Shown here one piece after another: positions 8,966-15,935 of a stretch of 20,220 bases of DNA. A program made the translations under genes and the position numbers. The DNA is taken from NCBI GenBank assembly GCA_964614375.1, contig CAZTLI010000037.1, positions 1 to 20,220 of the forward strand. The letters run 5' to 3'. Within the stretch, counting starts at the first letter, position 1. The number at the start of each line of letters is the position of its first letter. The notes beneath the pieces are model-generated. The model did no database searches, was not told the DNA's origin, and worked only from the letters and a program-made list of their open reading frames with translations. This DNA is from CAZTLI01 sp964614375. GTDB taxonomy: Bacteria; Chloroflexota; Anaerolineae; Aggregatilineales; Phototrophicaceae.

Positions 8966-9532
8966 TTATCGCCTTATTCCGACAGCTTTTTGCAGGGCGT
9001 CGTCGTCCAATTTTGCTAATTCTAACAGCCTTTCGTATGGATCGCCCGCAAGACCAAAATAGCGCGCGAAGGCGGGTTCGGTTTTAAGCCCATTGCGTTT
9101 GAGCTGGCGAATCGCTGTTCGTGCTGATTCGCCCGCCAAACACAGCAGCCGATACGCCACCACCATGTGAATATAGGCACGCTGTTGTATCACCGGGCAA
9201 TCCTCAGCATAGACTTCGATTGGAAAGTCTTGAGTCTCAAAATAGACCACAATAGGCAGCCCGTTTGTTAAATCTTGCTTAATCTGAAAACCTTTATGCT
9301 GACCGTAGGCCGTTTGGACGATACTGATGAATGGTTCGGTTGATTTGACCCTACAAATCACATCCACGTCACTGTCGGGAATGTCGATATTGATGGGTAT
9401 AGTCCCAACCAGCACAGGCGAAAAATCCCGCAATACGTCAAAAGTCCGCAGATTAATGAGTGTCGTGCAGGCCGCACGCTGCCGGGTCGTACCATTTTGT
9501 AGATAGTCAATTTTGAACCAATCAGGTTGCAT
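8966..9532 (-). CDS. DUF4269 family nucleotidyltransferase-like protein
   Basis: The 188-residue protein matches my knowledge of the DUF4269 family: an opening YLQNGTTRQRAACTTLINL, then VLVGTIPINIDIPDSDVDVIC. That segment looks like a nucleotidyltransferase core, with a glycine-turn followed by DxD (S-D-V-D-V), and a later acidic residue in FPIEVYAEDCPV. The alpha-helical C-terminal part is typical. Biochemical function is not established for this family. An upstream start at 9634 would add 34 residues, but that extension is translated from the AT-rich phased-repeat region and is not conserved-looking, so I choose the ATG at 9532 where the family similarity begins. The ribosome-binding site is weak. 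The nuclease-like gene follows after four bases. Confidence 0.78.
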   Translation of the reverse strand: MQPDWFKIDYLQNGTTRQRAACTTLINLRTFDVLRDFSPVLVGTIPINIDIPDSDVDVICRVKSTEPFISIVQTAYGQHKGFQIKQDLTNGLPIVVYFETQDFPIEVYAEDCPVIQQRAYIHMVVAYRLLCLAGESARTAIRQLKRNGLKTEPAFARYFGLAGDPYERLLELAKLDDDALQKAVGIRR

Positions 9533-9556
9533 GATAGGCGAGTCTCGTATCAGGAA

Positions 9557-9626
9557 TGTTAAACTTTGCGAAAATTGTGTTAAGAGAAATTGACTTTCTG
9601 TTAAGCAAATGTTAAACTTTTTAACA
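9557..9626. promoter_or_regulatory. Helically phased TGTTAA repeats in divergent spacer
   Basis: TGTTAA occurs at 9557, 9578, 9599 and 9610, spaced 21, 21 and 11 bases, and TGCGAA at 9567 fits the same helical phase. An 11-base copy TGTTAAACTTT occurs at 9557 and again 53 bases later at 9610. Read on the minus strand these are direct TTAACA repeats, resembling the PhoP-type boxes of Firmicutes and the general style of OmpR-family sites. At 9609-9627 the last copy also forms a perfect 8-bp inverted repeat around CTT. Either divergent gene could be the target. Confidence 0.5.
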
Positions 9627-9666
9627 TCGCTCAACCACCCAATATTTGTGGAAAGGTGTGGTGCTT

Positions 9667-10107
9667 ATGAACCCCAAAACTGCACGCAAAATAGCTACCC
9701 GCGTCGCCAAACTGACCGAACGCGCCACCATTTTCAACATTCGCTACGGGCAAGATTATCATCTGAAGCCCGGTAGTCCGCCAGAAGCCTGGGCACTCTA
9801 TGACGAGATTAACCAGCTTCAGGTCGAAATCGCCCGCCTGTTAAGCGAACACGCGCTGGAAAAACCCTTCTGCCGCTGGGGGCGATGGTGGGAAAGTCAC
9901 GAAGTCATTAACGCAGGCATACTCAATGAATTAGCGGCTGAGTCATTCCGTTTGATTGGTTATTGTGCCGGACAAAAAGCGATACCGGACAATACAACAA
10001 TGCCCCGGTCAATTGATATGTCGCAGGAAACCATTGCCGGGATGCTGCATCCATCGGCGCGGCAATTGGGTCTGGATTATTTGTCATCAACGGGACGCAG
10101 CGCATAG
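9667..10107 (+). CDS. Small protein of unknown function
   Basis: I do not recognise this 146-residue protein. It is soluble, lacks a signal peptide and looks mainly helical; residues 1-60 are rich in Lys/Arg/Ala with a likely helix LYDEINQLQVEIARLLSEH. A Trp/Arg cluster, FCRWGRWWESHEVIN, lies near residues 63-77. No metal or nucleotide motif is evident. The ATG at 9667 has AAAGGTG about nine bases upstream; a TTG at 9646 in the same frame is a poorer start. It is followed by an intrinsic terminator and diverges from the DUF4269 gene, so it is probably a single-gene transcript that shares the regulatory spacer. Confidence 0.7.
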   Translation: MNPKTARKIATRVAKLTERATIFNIRYGQDYHLKPGSPPEAWALYDEINQLQVEIARLLSEHALEKPFCRWGRWWESHEVINAGILNELAAESFRLIGYCAGQKAIPDNTTMPRSIDMSQETIAGMLHPSARQLGLDYLSSTGRSA

Positions 10108-10135
10108 GTGCAGCCATCAATTGTGAGTAGATAGG

Positions 10136-10165
10136 GGCTGATACACATCGGTGGTCAGCCTTTTT
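10136..10165 (+). terminator. Intrinsic terminator after the small unknown gene
   Basis: GGCTGA pairs with TCAGCC and an inner CAC/GTG step extends the stem, followed directly by TTTTT. It lies 28 bases after the stop at 10107. The rest of the gap up to 10341 shows nothing I can support. Confidence 0.72.
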
Positions 10166-10341
10166 GATTCATACACTACGCCGATTGCTAGTCAGCATTT
10201 CGACCTGTCAGTTCATGCGGAAACATAAATCTTGCAACAAGTGATGAATCTTTAAGCTGAAATACTGATCGCTAAAATGCTCACAGCCCTGTTTAAGGTG
10301 ACAAGTTCGCTTCGTTGTAACTGCTTATTCAACCTGCAACT

Positions 10342-10851
10342 TTATACCGGATACTTTTTCAGCTCTTCCTCACGCGCTTTCCAATCTGGCAGATATTGAC
10401 TCATCATCGCCTTGAATTCGCGCCCATGATTAAACACGCGCATGTGAACCAGTTCATGCACAACGACATATTCCGCCAGATGATGCGGTACATAACACAA
10501 CGCCTTGTTGAGCGTGATATTATCCCGACTGGAACACGACCCCCACTTGCGTCGCATATCGCGCAGTGTCACACGACCGGGCGACAAATTCATCTGTTTT
10601 GCCCAGACCCTGACCATGTGCCGCAGCGCTCTGGTCGTGAGATATTGCCGTCGTTCGGGTAGCTGTGGCAGGGCATCAACTTTCTTCAGTCCATCGGCGA
10701 TGAATTTGCGGACTACGCTGTCATCAGGACTCAGCCAGTGTGGAATGAAAACTTCCAGACCGTTATAAGTCCGGCGCATCATCAGGCTGCGACGATTCTG
10801 ACGGCGGATTTTGATGGGGGGTTCATTGTGCTGTGTCATGCTGTGCATCAT
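10342..10851 (-). CDS. YgjP/SprT-like (DUF45) zinc metallopeptidase
   Basis: The 169-residue protein belongs to the M48-like YgjP (DUF45) metallopeptidase group. The core is near the C-terminus: KWGSCSSRDNITLN at 102-115, then VVHELVHM with zinc ligands H132 and H136 and catalytic E133, and a third ligand H142 in FNHGREFK. The closing PDWKAREEELKKY is characteristic. It is shorter than many relatives because the N-terminal strand-rich part is brief. Two adjacent ATG codons can start it; the second, at 10848, is better spaced from an AGG. No signal peptide is present, so it should act in the cytoplasm. Physiological substrates for the family are poorly known. It appears to be monocistronic. 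Confidence 0.88.
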   Translation of the reverse strand: MMHSMTQHNEPPIKIRRQNRRSLMMRRTYNGLEVFIPHWLSPDDSVVRKFIADGLKKVDALPQLPERRQYLTTRALRHMVRVWAKQMNLSPGRVTLRDMRRKWGSCSSRDNITLNKALCYVPHHLAEYVVVHELVHMRVFNHGREFKAMMSQYLPDWKAREEELKKYPV

Positions 10852-11011
10852 AGCCTAAATGGGGCGTTGGGAAAAGTCTGTGACAGAGATGTTACAGCAC
10901 ATCCACATAGCAATCGCAGATTGTCCGCACAGTAGAGAATTTTGGGTTATGCTATCCTCAGAACATGGCTTTTTGACGTGTCAATCGTAGGAAGGAATTA
11001 CGAAGAACGCT
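10852..11011. other. Divergent intergenic region, metallopeptidase / SH3b protein
   Basis: These 160 bases separate divergent genes and should contain both promoters. AAGGA lies about 16 bases and GAAGAA about 7 bases before the ATG at 11012. No convincing promoter pair or repeat is visible. Confidence 0.35.
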
Positions 11012-12412
11012 ATGAAACGAGTGATTGGCTTACTCGGAATTTGCTGTTTGCTGTTAACAGTCTCAGTTGCAGCACAAGAAACCCCGTACTGGGAAGCGGT
11101 GCTGTTCGATACAGGGTCAGATCAACTGGTGACTCTGGATGCCAGTGGTGTGCTTGAACGGCGCGACCTGCCACCACAGGCCTTGAGCAGCGCGCCAGAA
11201 GTTGACGTGCGGGTGACGGCGATTTCTCCCAACAGGCGCTATGCAAGCGTGGTGCATGACTATAGTCAAGCGATGTTTCTGGTCGATTTTGAGAGCACGT
11301 CGTGCTGCCTGTCTGTCCCCTTGCCAGCGGGCGTGAGTCGGGCAGAATATGTCGATGCGACCTTCAGCCCGGACAGCCGCATGCTGGCGGTCTCTTACGT
11401 CAGCTTCACCGAGACCGATGTCGTGGGCGGCATCATGGTCATTGATGTGCAGACCAACGAAGTACGCTTCAATCTCGATTCCAGTCGTTATGGGGTCGAG
11501 TGGGCGCTGGCCGCGATGGAACTGCGCTGGGGACAAAATGGCATCGGCTTCATGCCCAACTGCTGGGGATGTGAACCCGGTCTGGAAGGTCAACGGGTGT
11601 TATGGACACCCGGCGATGATCAAGTCATCTACAGCGATGAATACATCAGTCTCATCGGCGACCAACTCTACAATACAGGCGAATGGCTCATACCAGAAGA
11701 TCATCCTGCCTTCCCGGTATCAACTGAATCTGTGGGGTTTATGGCCCCCTCAAATGTCATCATATATGGCAATCGCACCATGTCCGACCCGGTGGTTGTC
11801 TTCCATGACCCGGCTAATCTCGATTTGCCGTCGCCGCGCTGGGTGATAGATGGCAATGCCTTCTTCTTGCTCGACTGGCAAACCTATATCGGCACGCTGT
11901 ACTATCGCAATGGCGCGATGAATCAGTATGGCTTTGACGCGGACACACAGTTCCTCACCGGGACGCGCGATGGCTGGCTGATGACCGATGACACATTCCA
12001 GATTTATCATTACGTACAGATGGAGGATGGGCAAATCGGCCTGAATATACTCGATACATTCGTGGGCGCGCCGATTGTTGTCTACAACGTGCCGATGGGC
12101 AGCAGCAGTTTGGGGTCTTTCACGCCAATTCCTGAACCTGCCTCAACGATCTGCCCCGGTTTCATCGCCTCACGTTTGCGCGCGAATCGCAGTGGACAGG
12201 TGCTGCCCGGGACGCCCAACAATCTCCGTGCCGAACCGTCAACCAGCAGCGCGCGGGTGGGACAGATTCCCGGCGATGGCATCTTTCATGTGCTCGAAGG
12301 CCCGGTATGTGCCGAGAATTTCGCGTGGTGGCGTGTGGATTATCAAGGCACAATTGGCTGGACAGTCGAAGGGCAGGGCAGCGAATACTGGGTACAACCC
12401 CTCGACCAGTAA
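11012..12412 (+). CDS. Secreted propeller-like protein with C-terminal SH3b domain
   Basis: The 466-residue product starts with a signal peptide (MKRVIGLLGICCLLLTVSVAAQ; cut near VAA-QE). Residues about 30-370 contain propeller-like motifs such as AISPNRRYASVVHD and FSPDSRMLAVSYVSF, which suggest a degenerate WD40/PD40 fold. Residues about 385-462 (LRANRSGQVLPGTPNNLRAEPS ... WWRVDYQGTIGWTVEG) are a bacterial SH3 domain, usually a cell-wall or peptide-binding module. A cysteine pair in NCWGCEP may form a disulfide outside the cell. No catalytic motif is visible. It resembles the propeller protein at 2076-3989 in its front half, but that one lacks the SH3 tail. It is monocistronic, with a strong terminator behind it. 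Confidence 0.78.
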   Translation: MKRVIGLLGICCLLLTVSVAAQETPYWEAVLFDTGSDQLVTLDASGVLERRDLPPQALSSAPEVDVRVTAISPNRRYASVVHDYSQAMFLVDFESTSCCLSVPLPAGVSRAEYVDATFSPDSRMLAVSYVSFTETDVVGGIMVIDVQTNEVRFNLDSSRYGVEWALAAMELRWGQNGIGFMPNCWGCEPGLEGQRVLWTPGDDQVIYSDEYISLIGDQLYNTGEWLIPEDHPAFPVSTESVGFMAPSNVIIYGNRTMSDPVVVFHDPANLDLPSPRWVIDGNAFFLLDWQTYIGTLYYRNGAMNQYGFDADTQFLTGTRDGWLMTDDTFQIYHYVQMEDGQIGLNILDTFVGAPIVVYNVPMGSSSLGSFTPIPEPASTICPGFIASRLRANRSGQVLPGTPNNLRAEPSTSSARVGQIPGDGIFHVLEGPVCAENFAWWRVDYQGTIGWTVEGQGSEYWVQPLDQ

Positions 12413-12428
12413 CTAACGCAGTAAGACA

Positions 12429-12464
12429 ACTGCTCCTCGAACACTGTCGGGGAGCAGTATTTTT
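12429..12464 (+). terminator. Strong intrinsic terminator
   Basis: ACTGCTCCTCGA pairs with TCGGGGAGCAGT (11 Watson-Crick pairs and one G-T) around a six-base loop, followed by ATTTTT. It starts 17 bases after the stop of the SH3b gene. Confidence 0.9.
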
Positions 12465-12613
12465 GTTGGAAGGCTGTCCATGCCGATACGCTTTGCGGGG
12501 GCATTAGAAAATGATTGTTGGCGGCTAGCCGCTTGCCATTCGTTTTTGTTTAGGGCAACCGCATCAGCGCTTGTATTCGGCACCCGGCACTACGACCTGA
12601 TACGTATCACCAC

Positions 12614-13036
12614 CTACTCAATATCGACTTTTTTCTTGCCTTCGTCACGCGGCACAACCACGACATACGTTTGGGCGATGAGATCATGCCACCCGCGCTT
12701 CTTGTCATCGAAAAACACCCATAACCAGCCAATGCTGAATACGACGGAGTTCAGTGAATAACCCAGAAAGCGGATGAGCGCATCGGCGTCGGTCATCGCT
12801 GTGCCATCGGCCTTAATCACGCGGATGCCGAGCAGCATTTTGCCCGGTGTCTGCCCGTCATAGCGCGTCCAGAAGAACCAGCAGTAGAGCGCGCCAATGA
12901 TGAGACCGACACCTAATCCGCCCCAACCAACGCGACTCCACATCGTGCCGCCAACCAGACCTAATAGAAATCCATCAATCCAGATGGCGAATAAGCGCGA
13001 CCAGAGACTGGCTAATTCATAACGGGTTTCAGCCAT
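12614..13036 (-). CDS. RDD family membrane protein
   Basis: The 140-residue integral membrane protein has the RDD family pattern: R14 and D21 in the first hydrophobic segment (SRLFAIWIDGFLL), then YDGQTPGKMLLGIRVI at 59-74, and the charged FFDDKKRGWHDLIAQT near 108-123. Three hydrophobic segments are visible (about 15-32, 38-56 and 92-109). Known members have been linked to ion or solute transport, but the function is not settled, and nothing here defines a substrate. The start has GAGGG at eight bases. The gap to the oxidoreductase stop upstream is 84 bases on the same strand, so co-transcription with it is possible. Confidence 0.9.
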   Translation of the reverse strand: MAETRYELASLWSRLFAIWIDGFLLGLVGGTMWSRVGWGGLGVGLIIGALYCWFFWTRYDGQTPGKMLLGIRVIKADGTAMTDADALIRFLGYSLNSVVFSIGWLWVFFDDKKRGWHDLIAQTYVVVVPRDEGKKKVDIE

Positions 13037-13120
13037 TGTTTGTGCCCTCTATCGGTGACAGTTGTCATTATTATGCTATACGCAATTACGACGTGAAATG
13101 TTGCGGGTCAAGAGGGATAT

Positions 13121-14269
13121 TTAGTGCAACCGTTCGGCACTCACCACGCCGGGATGTGTGCCCTTGAACAATAGGTCAATCGCCCGTTCGACTGTCGCAG
13201 CAGCCAGCGCCAGACCGTGGCCGGTGAAACCCACTGCAAAGCCAACACGCGGTTTATCCGGTAATGTGCCCACCAGCGGCAATCCATCCACGGCAAAACC
13301 CATAATCCCTGCCCATCGGCGTTCAATCGGCGCATCCACATCCGGGAAGCGTTCGCGTAGATACTTCTCCAAGATAGCTTGAACGGGGTCTGTCGTGCGG
13401 TCATCGGCGGTGTCATGTTCCAATGCCTGATGCTGTTTGCGCCCGCCACCAATCAGCAGCCGTCCATCAAATGTGTCGCGATAATACATATAGCCATAAT
13501 CGCTGTAGCCGCACGTATTCAAAACAGGTTCGGGCAGCGGCGCGGTGGCGATACACTGCGCGCGCGTCGGAATGACTTTGCCAACGAAATAAGGGTCGAT
13601 AAATGGGGAATAGGCATTCGTACACAGCAGAACATACCGCGCTGTGAACACCACCTGTCGCGTATAGACTGTTACACAATCCGGCGTTTCCTGATTAATC
13701 GCATATAGTTCATTGTTGGCGACCAGTTCCGCACCACTCTGGGCGAAAATTGTCTGTACCAGTTCATACGGCTGCACAGCGCAGTCTTGCGGTTGTTCTA
13801 TCGCGGCATGATAACCCCGATTGAGTGGGTCTTGATCGTGGAAGATGATGTTTCGTCCATCCGCTTCCATCATCCGCGCCGCCAGTTTGAGGTCACGCGC
13901 TTCATCGGGGGATTCCGCCAGCAAGAGGGAGCCGCAGCGGTCTATTCGGACTGTGCCTTCACTGCGCGCGACGAATTCATGCCAGTAAGCATGGGTTTGC
14001 GCTGATAAGTCCCACATATCGCGGACAACAGCATGTCCATAGCGTTCTATTGAGCGGTGATAATAGCTGTCGAGTCCAGTAATCATGAATCCGGCGTTGC
14101 GACTGCTCGCGCCGAGTCCAACATCGCGCATATCGGTCACGACTGTTTCATGACCAAGCTGCCTTGCGAAATAGGCTGCCGTTGTGCCGGCTAAGCCCGC
14201 ACCGACAATCAACAAATCGACTTCTCGCGTGGGTTGGCTGCCTTCTGCCTGCCATAGTGAAACGGTCAT
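13121..14269 (-). CDS. FAD-dependent oxidoreductase, DAO (D-amino-acid oxidase) family
   Basis: The 382-residue flavoprotein has an N-terminal Rossmann dinucleotide motif, DLLIVGAGLAGTTAAYFARQLG (G23-x-G25-x-x-G28), then GLGASSRNAGFMITG, typical of glycine/sarcosine-oxidase-like members of the DAO family. Near the C-terminus are RRWAGIMGFAVDGLPLVG and VGFTGHGLALAAATVERAI, which close the FAD site. It should oxidise an amine or amino acid, but substrate residues cannot be assigned. The ATG at 14269 is chosen because AGAGGA lies seven bases upstream and the protein then starts close to the FAD motif; an upstream in-frame start at 14317 lacks that. The HEAT-repeat gene is 74 bases upstream on the same strand. 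Confidence 0.88.
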   Translation of the reverse strand: MTVSLWQAEGSQPTREVDLLIVGAGLAGTTAAYFARQLGHETVVTDMRDVGLGASSRNAGFMITGLDSYYHRSIERYGHAVVRDMWDLSAQTHAYWHEFVARSEGTVRIDRCGSLLLAESPDEARDLKLAARMMEADGRNIIFHDQDPLNRGYHAAIEQPQDCAVQPYELVQTIFAQSGAELVANNELYAINQETPDCVTVYTRQVVFTARYVLLCTNAYSPFIDPYFVGKVIPTRAQCIATAPLPEPVLNTCGYSDYGYMYYRDTFDGRLLIGGGRKQHQALEHDTADDRTTDPVQAILEKYLRERFPDVDAPIERRWAGIMGFAVDGLPLVGTLPDKPRVGFAVGFTGHGLALAAATVERAIDLLFKGTHPGVVSAERLH

Positions 14270-14343
14270 GTGTGCATCCTCTGTGCGCTTGGATCGTCCC
14301 TGATTGTACCGCCCCACGCGCTGCGCTGGCTATAGCAACCTCA

Positions 14344-15612
14344 TCAACTGCCACGCTTTAACAAACCGAGCAGCTTGCGGAATGTGCCCTGTACTGAATT
14401 GGGATCAACGCCAAATGAACGAAGCGCATCTTCCGCCGCATCGCGCACGGTTTTTTCGCTGTCCGATAGCATATTTTGCAGTGACTTCACTGCGCGGTCA
14501 TCTTGAATGTTTTTTAATGCTGTCACAGCTTTCAAGCGGACCGCGGCCTGCTGGTCGTTGAGCAGCGCAATCAGCGGTTCAACGGCATCTTTATCTTTAA
14601 TCTCTCCCAGCGTCTCCGCAGCATTGGCACGCATGAACTGGGATTTATGTCTGAGCGATTCAATCAAGTCCGGTACAGCATCGTGACCGATTTTGACCAG
14701 AGAATTGATGGCGCTTTTGCGGACAGCCGGGTTAATGTCGTTCAAGGCAGGCAGCAAGGCTTGTACAGACACTTTACCTCCCAGATCGCCCAAAGCTGCA
14801 ACGAGGCGGTCACGAATGCGCGGATTGGAGTGTCGTAGGGCGTCTAGCTGTTCCTCTGTAAGTTCGGAGTCTTCATCAGCATGTTGCAAAACGCCGAGCA
14901 CACTTTGCACCTCACCCGTGACCTGATCCTGGGCGGCGACGTGACGCTCTAAAGCGGGTATGTCGCCACCGAGCTTACGGAGTGCGACAGATGCTAATTG
15001 GCGCACTTCCGGGTCATTGTCTTCCAGCGCGGCGATGAGCGTATCACGCGCATGTTCGGCGTTGAGTTTCGCCAGTGACCAGATACTGCCGCGTCGCACA
15101 AGCGGGTCTTCATCATGGGTTTTATCGAGTAATGGTTCGATAGCCCGCACGTCGCCAAAATTCCCCAGCGACCACGCCGCCTTCGCCCGCACGATTCCAT
15201 ACGAGTCATCTAAGACTGCCAATAAGGGGCCGATGGCATCCGCATTCTTGTTAAATCCGCCCAAGGCTGATGCGGCTTCAGCACGGACTTCGGCATCGTC
15301 GTCCTCGAGGGCATTAACCAGTGGTTCAAACGCACGCGCATCACCTATCCGCCCCAATGCCAAGGCCGCGCGCTGCTGTACCAGGGTCGGTGAGTCAGCG
15401 AGCACCGTAACCAGCGGTTCAACGGCTTCTTCACCAATTTGACTGAGTACATCTATGAGCCAACCGGTGTCTAGTGCGGCATCATTCAAGGAATCAATCA
15501 ATGGCTCAATCGCCGCCGCGCCGATTTCTACCAGATGTGCAGCAGCGTCTTGCCGCACTGCACGATCATCATGAGCAAGTGCGCGTATCAGGTGTTCGAT
15601 TGATTTTTCCAT
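14344..15612 (-). CDS. HEAT-repeat (PBS-lyase-like) protein
   Basis: The 422-residue protein is built almost wholly of 31-residue helical HEAT repeats, seen as recurring AxEPLIxxLxDxxxxVRxxAAxALGxIG. About seven repeats fill residues 1-215, a less regular acidic stretch with DEDSELTEEQL interrupts near 218-260, and about four more repeats follow to residue 395. The short basic tail ends KLLGLLKRGS. There is no signal peptide. Such proteins are scaffolds or act on a partner; the similarity to phycocyanobilin lyases is only in the repeat type and does not imply a bilin. The start has AAGGATATGGG just before it. Its likely operon partner is the FAD oxidoreductase downstream. Confidence 0.9.
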   Translation of the reverse strand: MEKSIEHLIRALAHDDRAVRQDAAAHLVEIGAAAIEPLIDSLNDAALDTGWLIDVLSQIGEEAVEPLVTVLADSPTLVQQRAALALGRIGDARAFEPLVNALEDDDAEVRAEAASALGGFNKNADAIGPLLAVLDDSYGIVRAKAAWSLGNFGDVRAIEPLLDKTHDEDPLVRRGSIWSLAKLNAEHARDTLIAALEDNDPEVRQLASVALRKLGGDIPALERHVAAQDQVTGEVQSVLGVLQHADEDSELTEEQLDALRHSNPRIRDRLVAALGDLGGKVSVQALLPALNDINPAVRKSAINSLVKIGHDAVPDLIESLRHKSQFMRANAAETLGEIKDKDAVEPLIALLNDQQAAVRLKAVTALKNIQDDRAVKSLQNMLSDSEKTVRDAAEDALRSFGVDPNSVQGTFRKLLGLLKRGS

Positions 15613-15935
15613 CCCATATCCTTATCCATTAACATCCTGCCACTATTTTACACGCAATTGGGTCACATTGCGGTAAATCACCCTCTCAAAAGCCCTGTTT
15701 GGGTCTTGTATACAGAACATGCAGCAGTAACAGTCCGAATTTGAGTGTAGATGTGCCTGTACAGAACTGGCGCAGATGACTATATTGCGTTTGGTTAACT
15801 GTGCGTGGCGTGCTACAATTTGTAGCCTGCAAGACGTTAACACTGGACGCTTCTTTTTCAGGCTAACTGTCTGGTATTGAATTGAGAAGGTCTATACACT
15901 ACGCTCTAGAACTGTTTCTTTTTGGAGGACATTGT
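15613..15935. other. Divergent intergenic region upstream of ABC transporter
   Basis: This 323-base gap separates the HEAT-repeat gene and the binding-protein gene. It holds the promoter candidate at 15791-15819 and a leader of about 110 bases. In the leader, TAGCCTG (15823-15829) could pair with CAGGCTA (15859-15865) across a 29-base loop, which might be a leader structure but is weak. No riboswitch class is recognised. A short minus-strand frame at 15643-15843 has no protein-like features. Confidence 0.4.
15791..15819 (+). promoter_or_regulatory. Candidate sigma70-type promoter of ABC transporter operon
   Basis: TTGGTT and TACAAT are separated by exactly 17 bases. The -10 differs from consensus at one base; the -35 keeps TTG only. 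The start of transcription would be near 15826, about 110 bases before the ATG at 15936. Confidence 0.5.

Noticed and set aside
9533..9634. N-terminal extension of the DUF4269 gene to 9634
   Set aside because: The extra 34 codons come from the phased AT-rich repeat region, and family similarity begins only after the ATG at 9532.
10166..10341. Possible small RNA or hairpin near 10300-10322 (GTGACAA/TTGTAAC)
   Set aside because: The stem has a mismatch, no T-run follows, and no promoter is visible.
12480..12761. Plus-strand frame overlapping the RDD gene
   Set aside because: It is antisense to a well-supported gene and shows no protein-like pattern.
14344..15612. Phycobilin lyase function for the HEAT-repeat protein
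   Set aside because: The similarity is only to the repeat type; no phycobiliprotein or bilin gene is nearby.
15643..15843. Minus-strand 66-codon frame upstream of the ABC operon
   Set aside because: It overlaps the promoter and leader of the binding-protein gene, has many Cys and His residues without pattern, and no ribosome-binding site.
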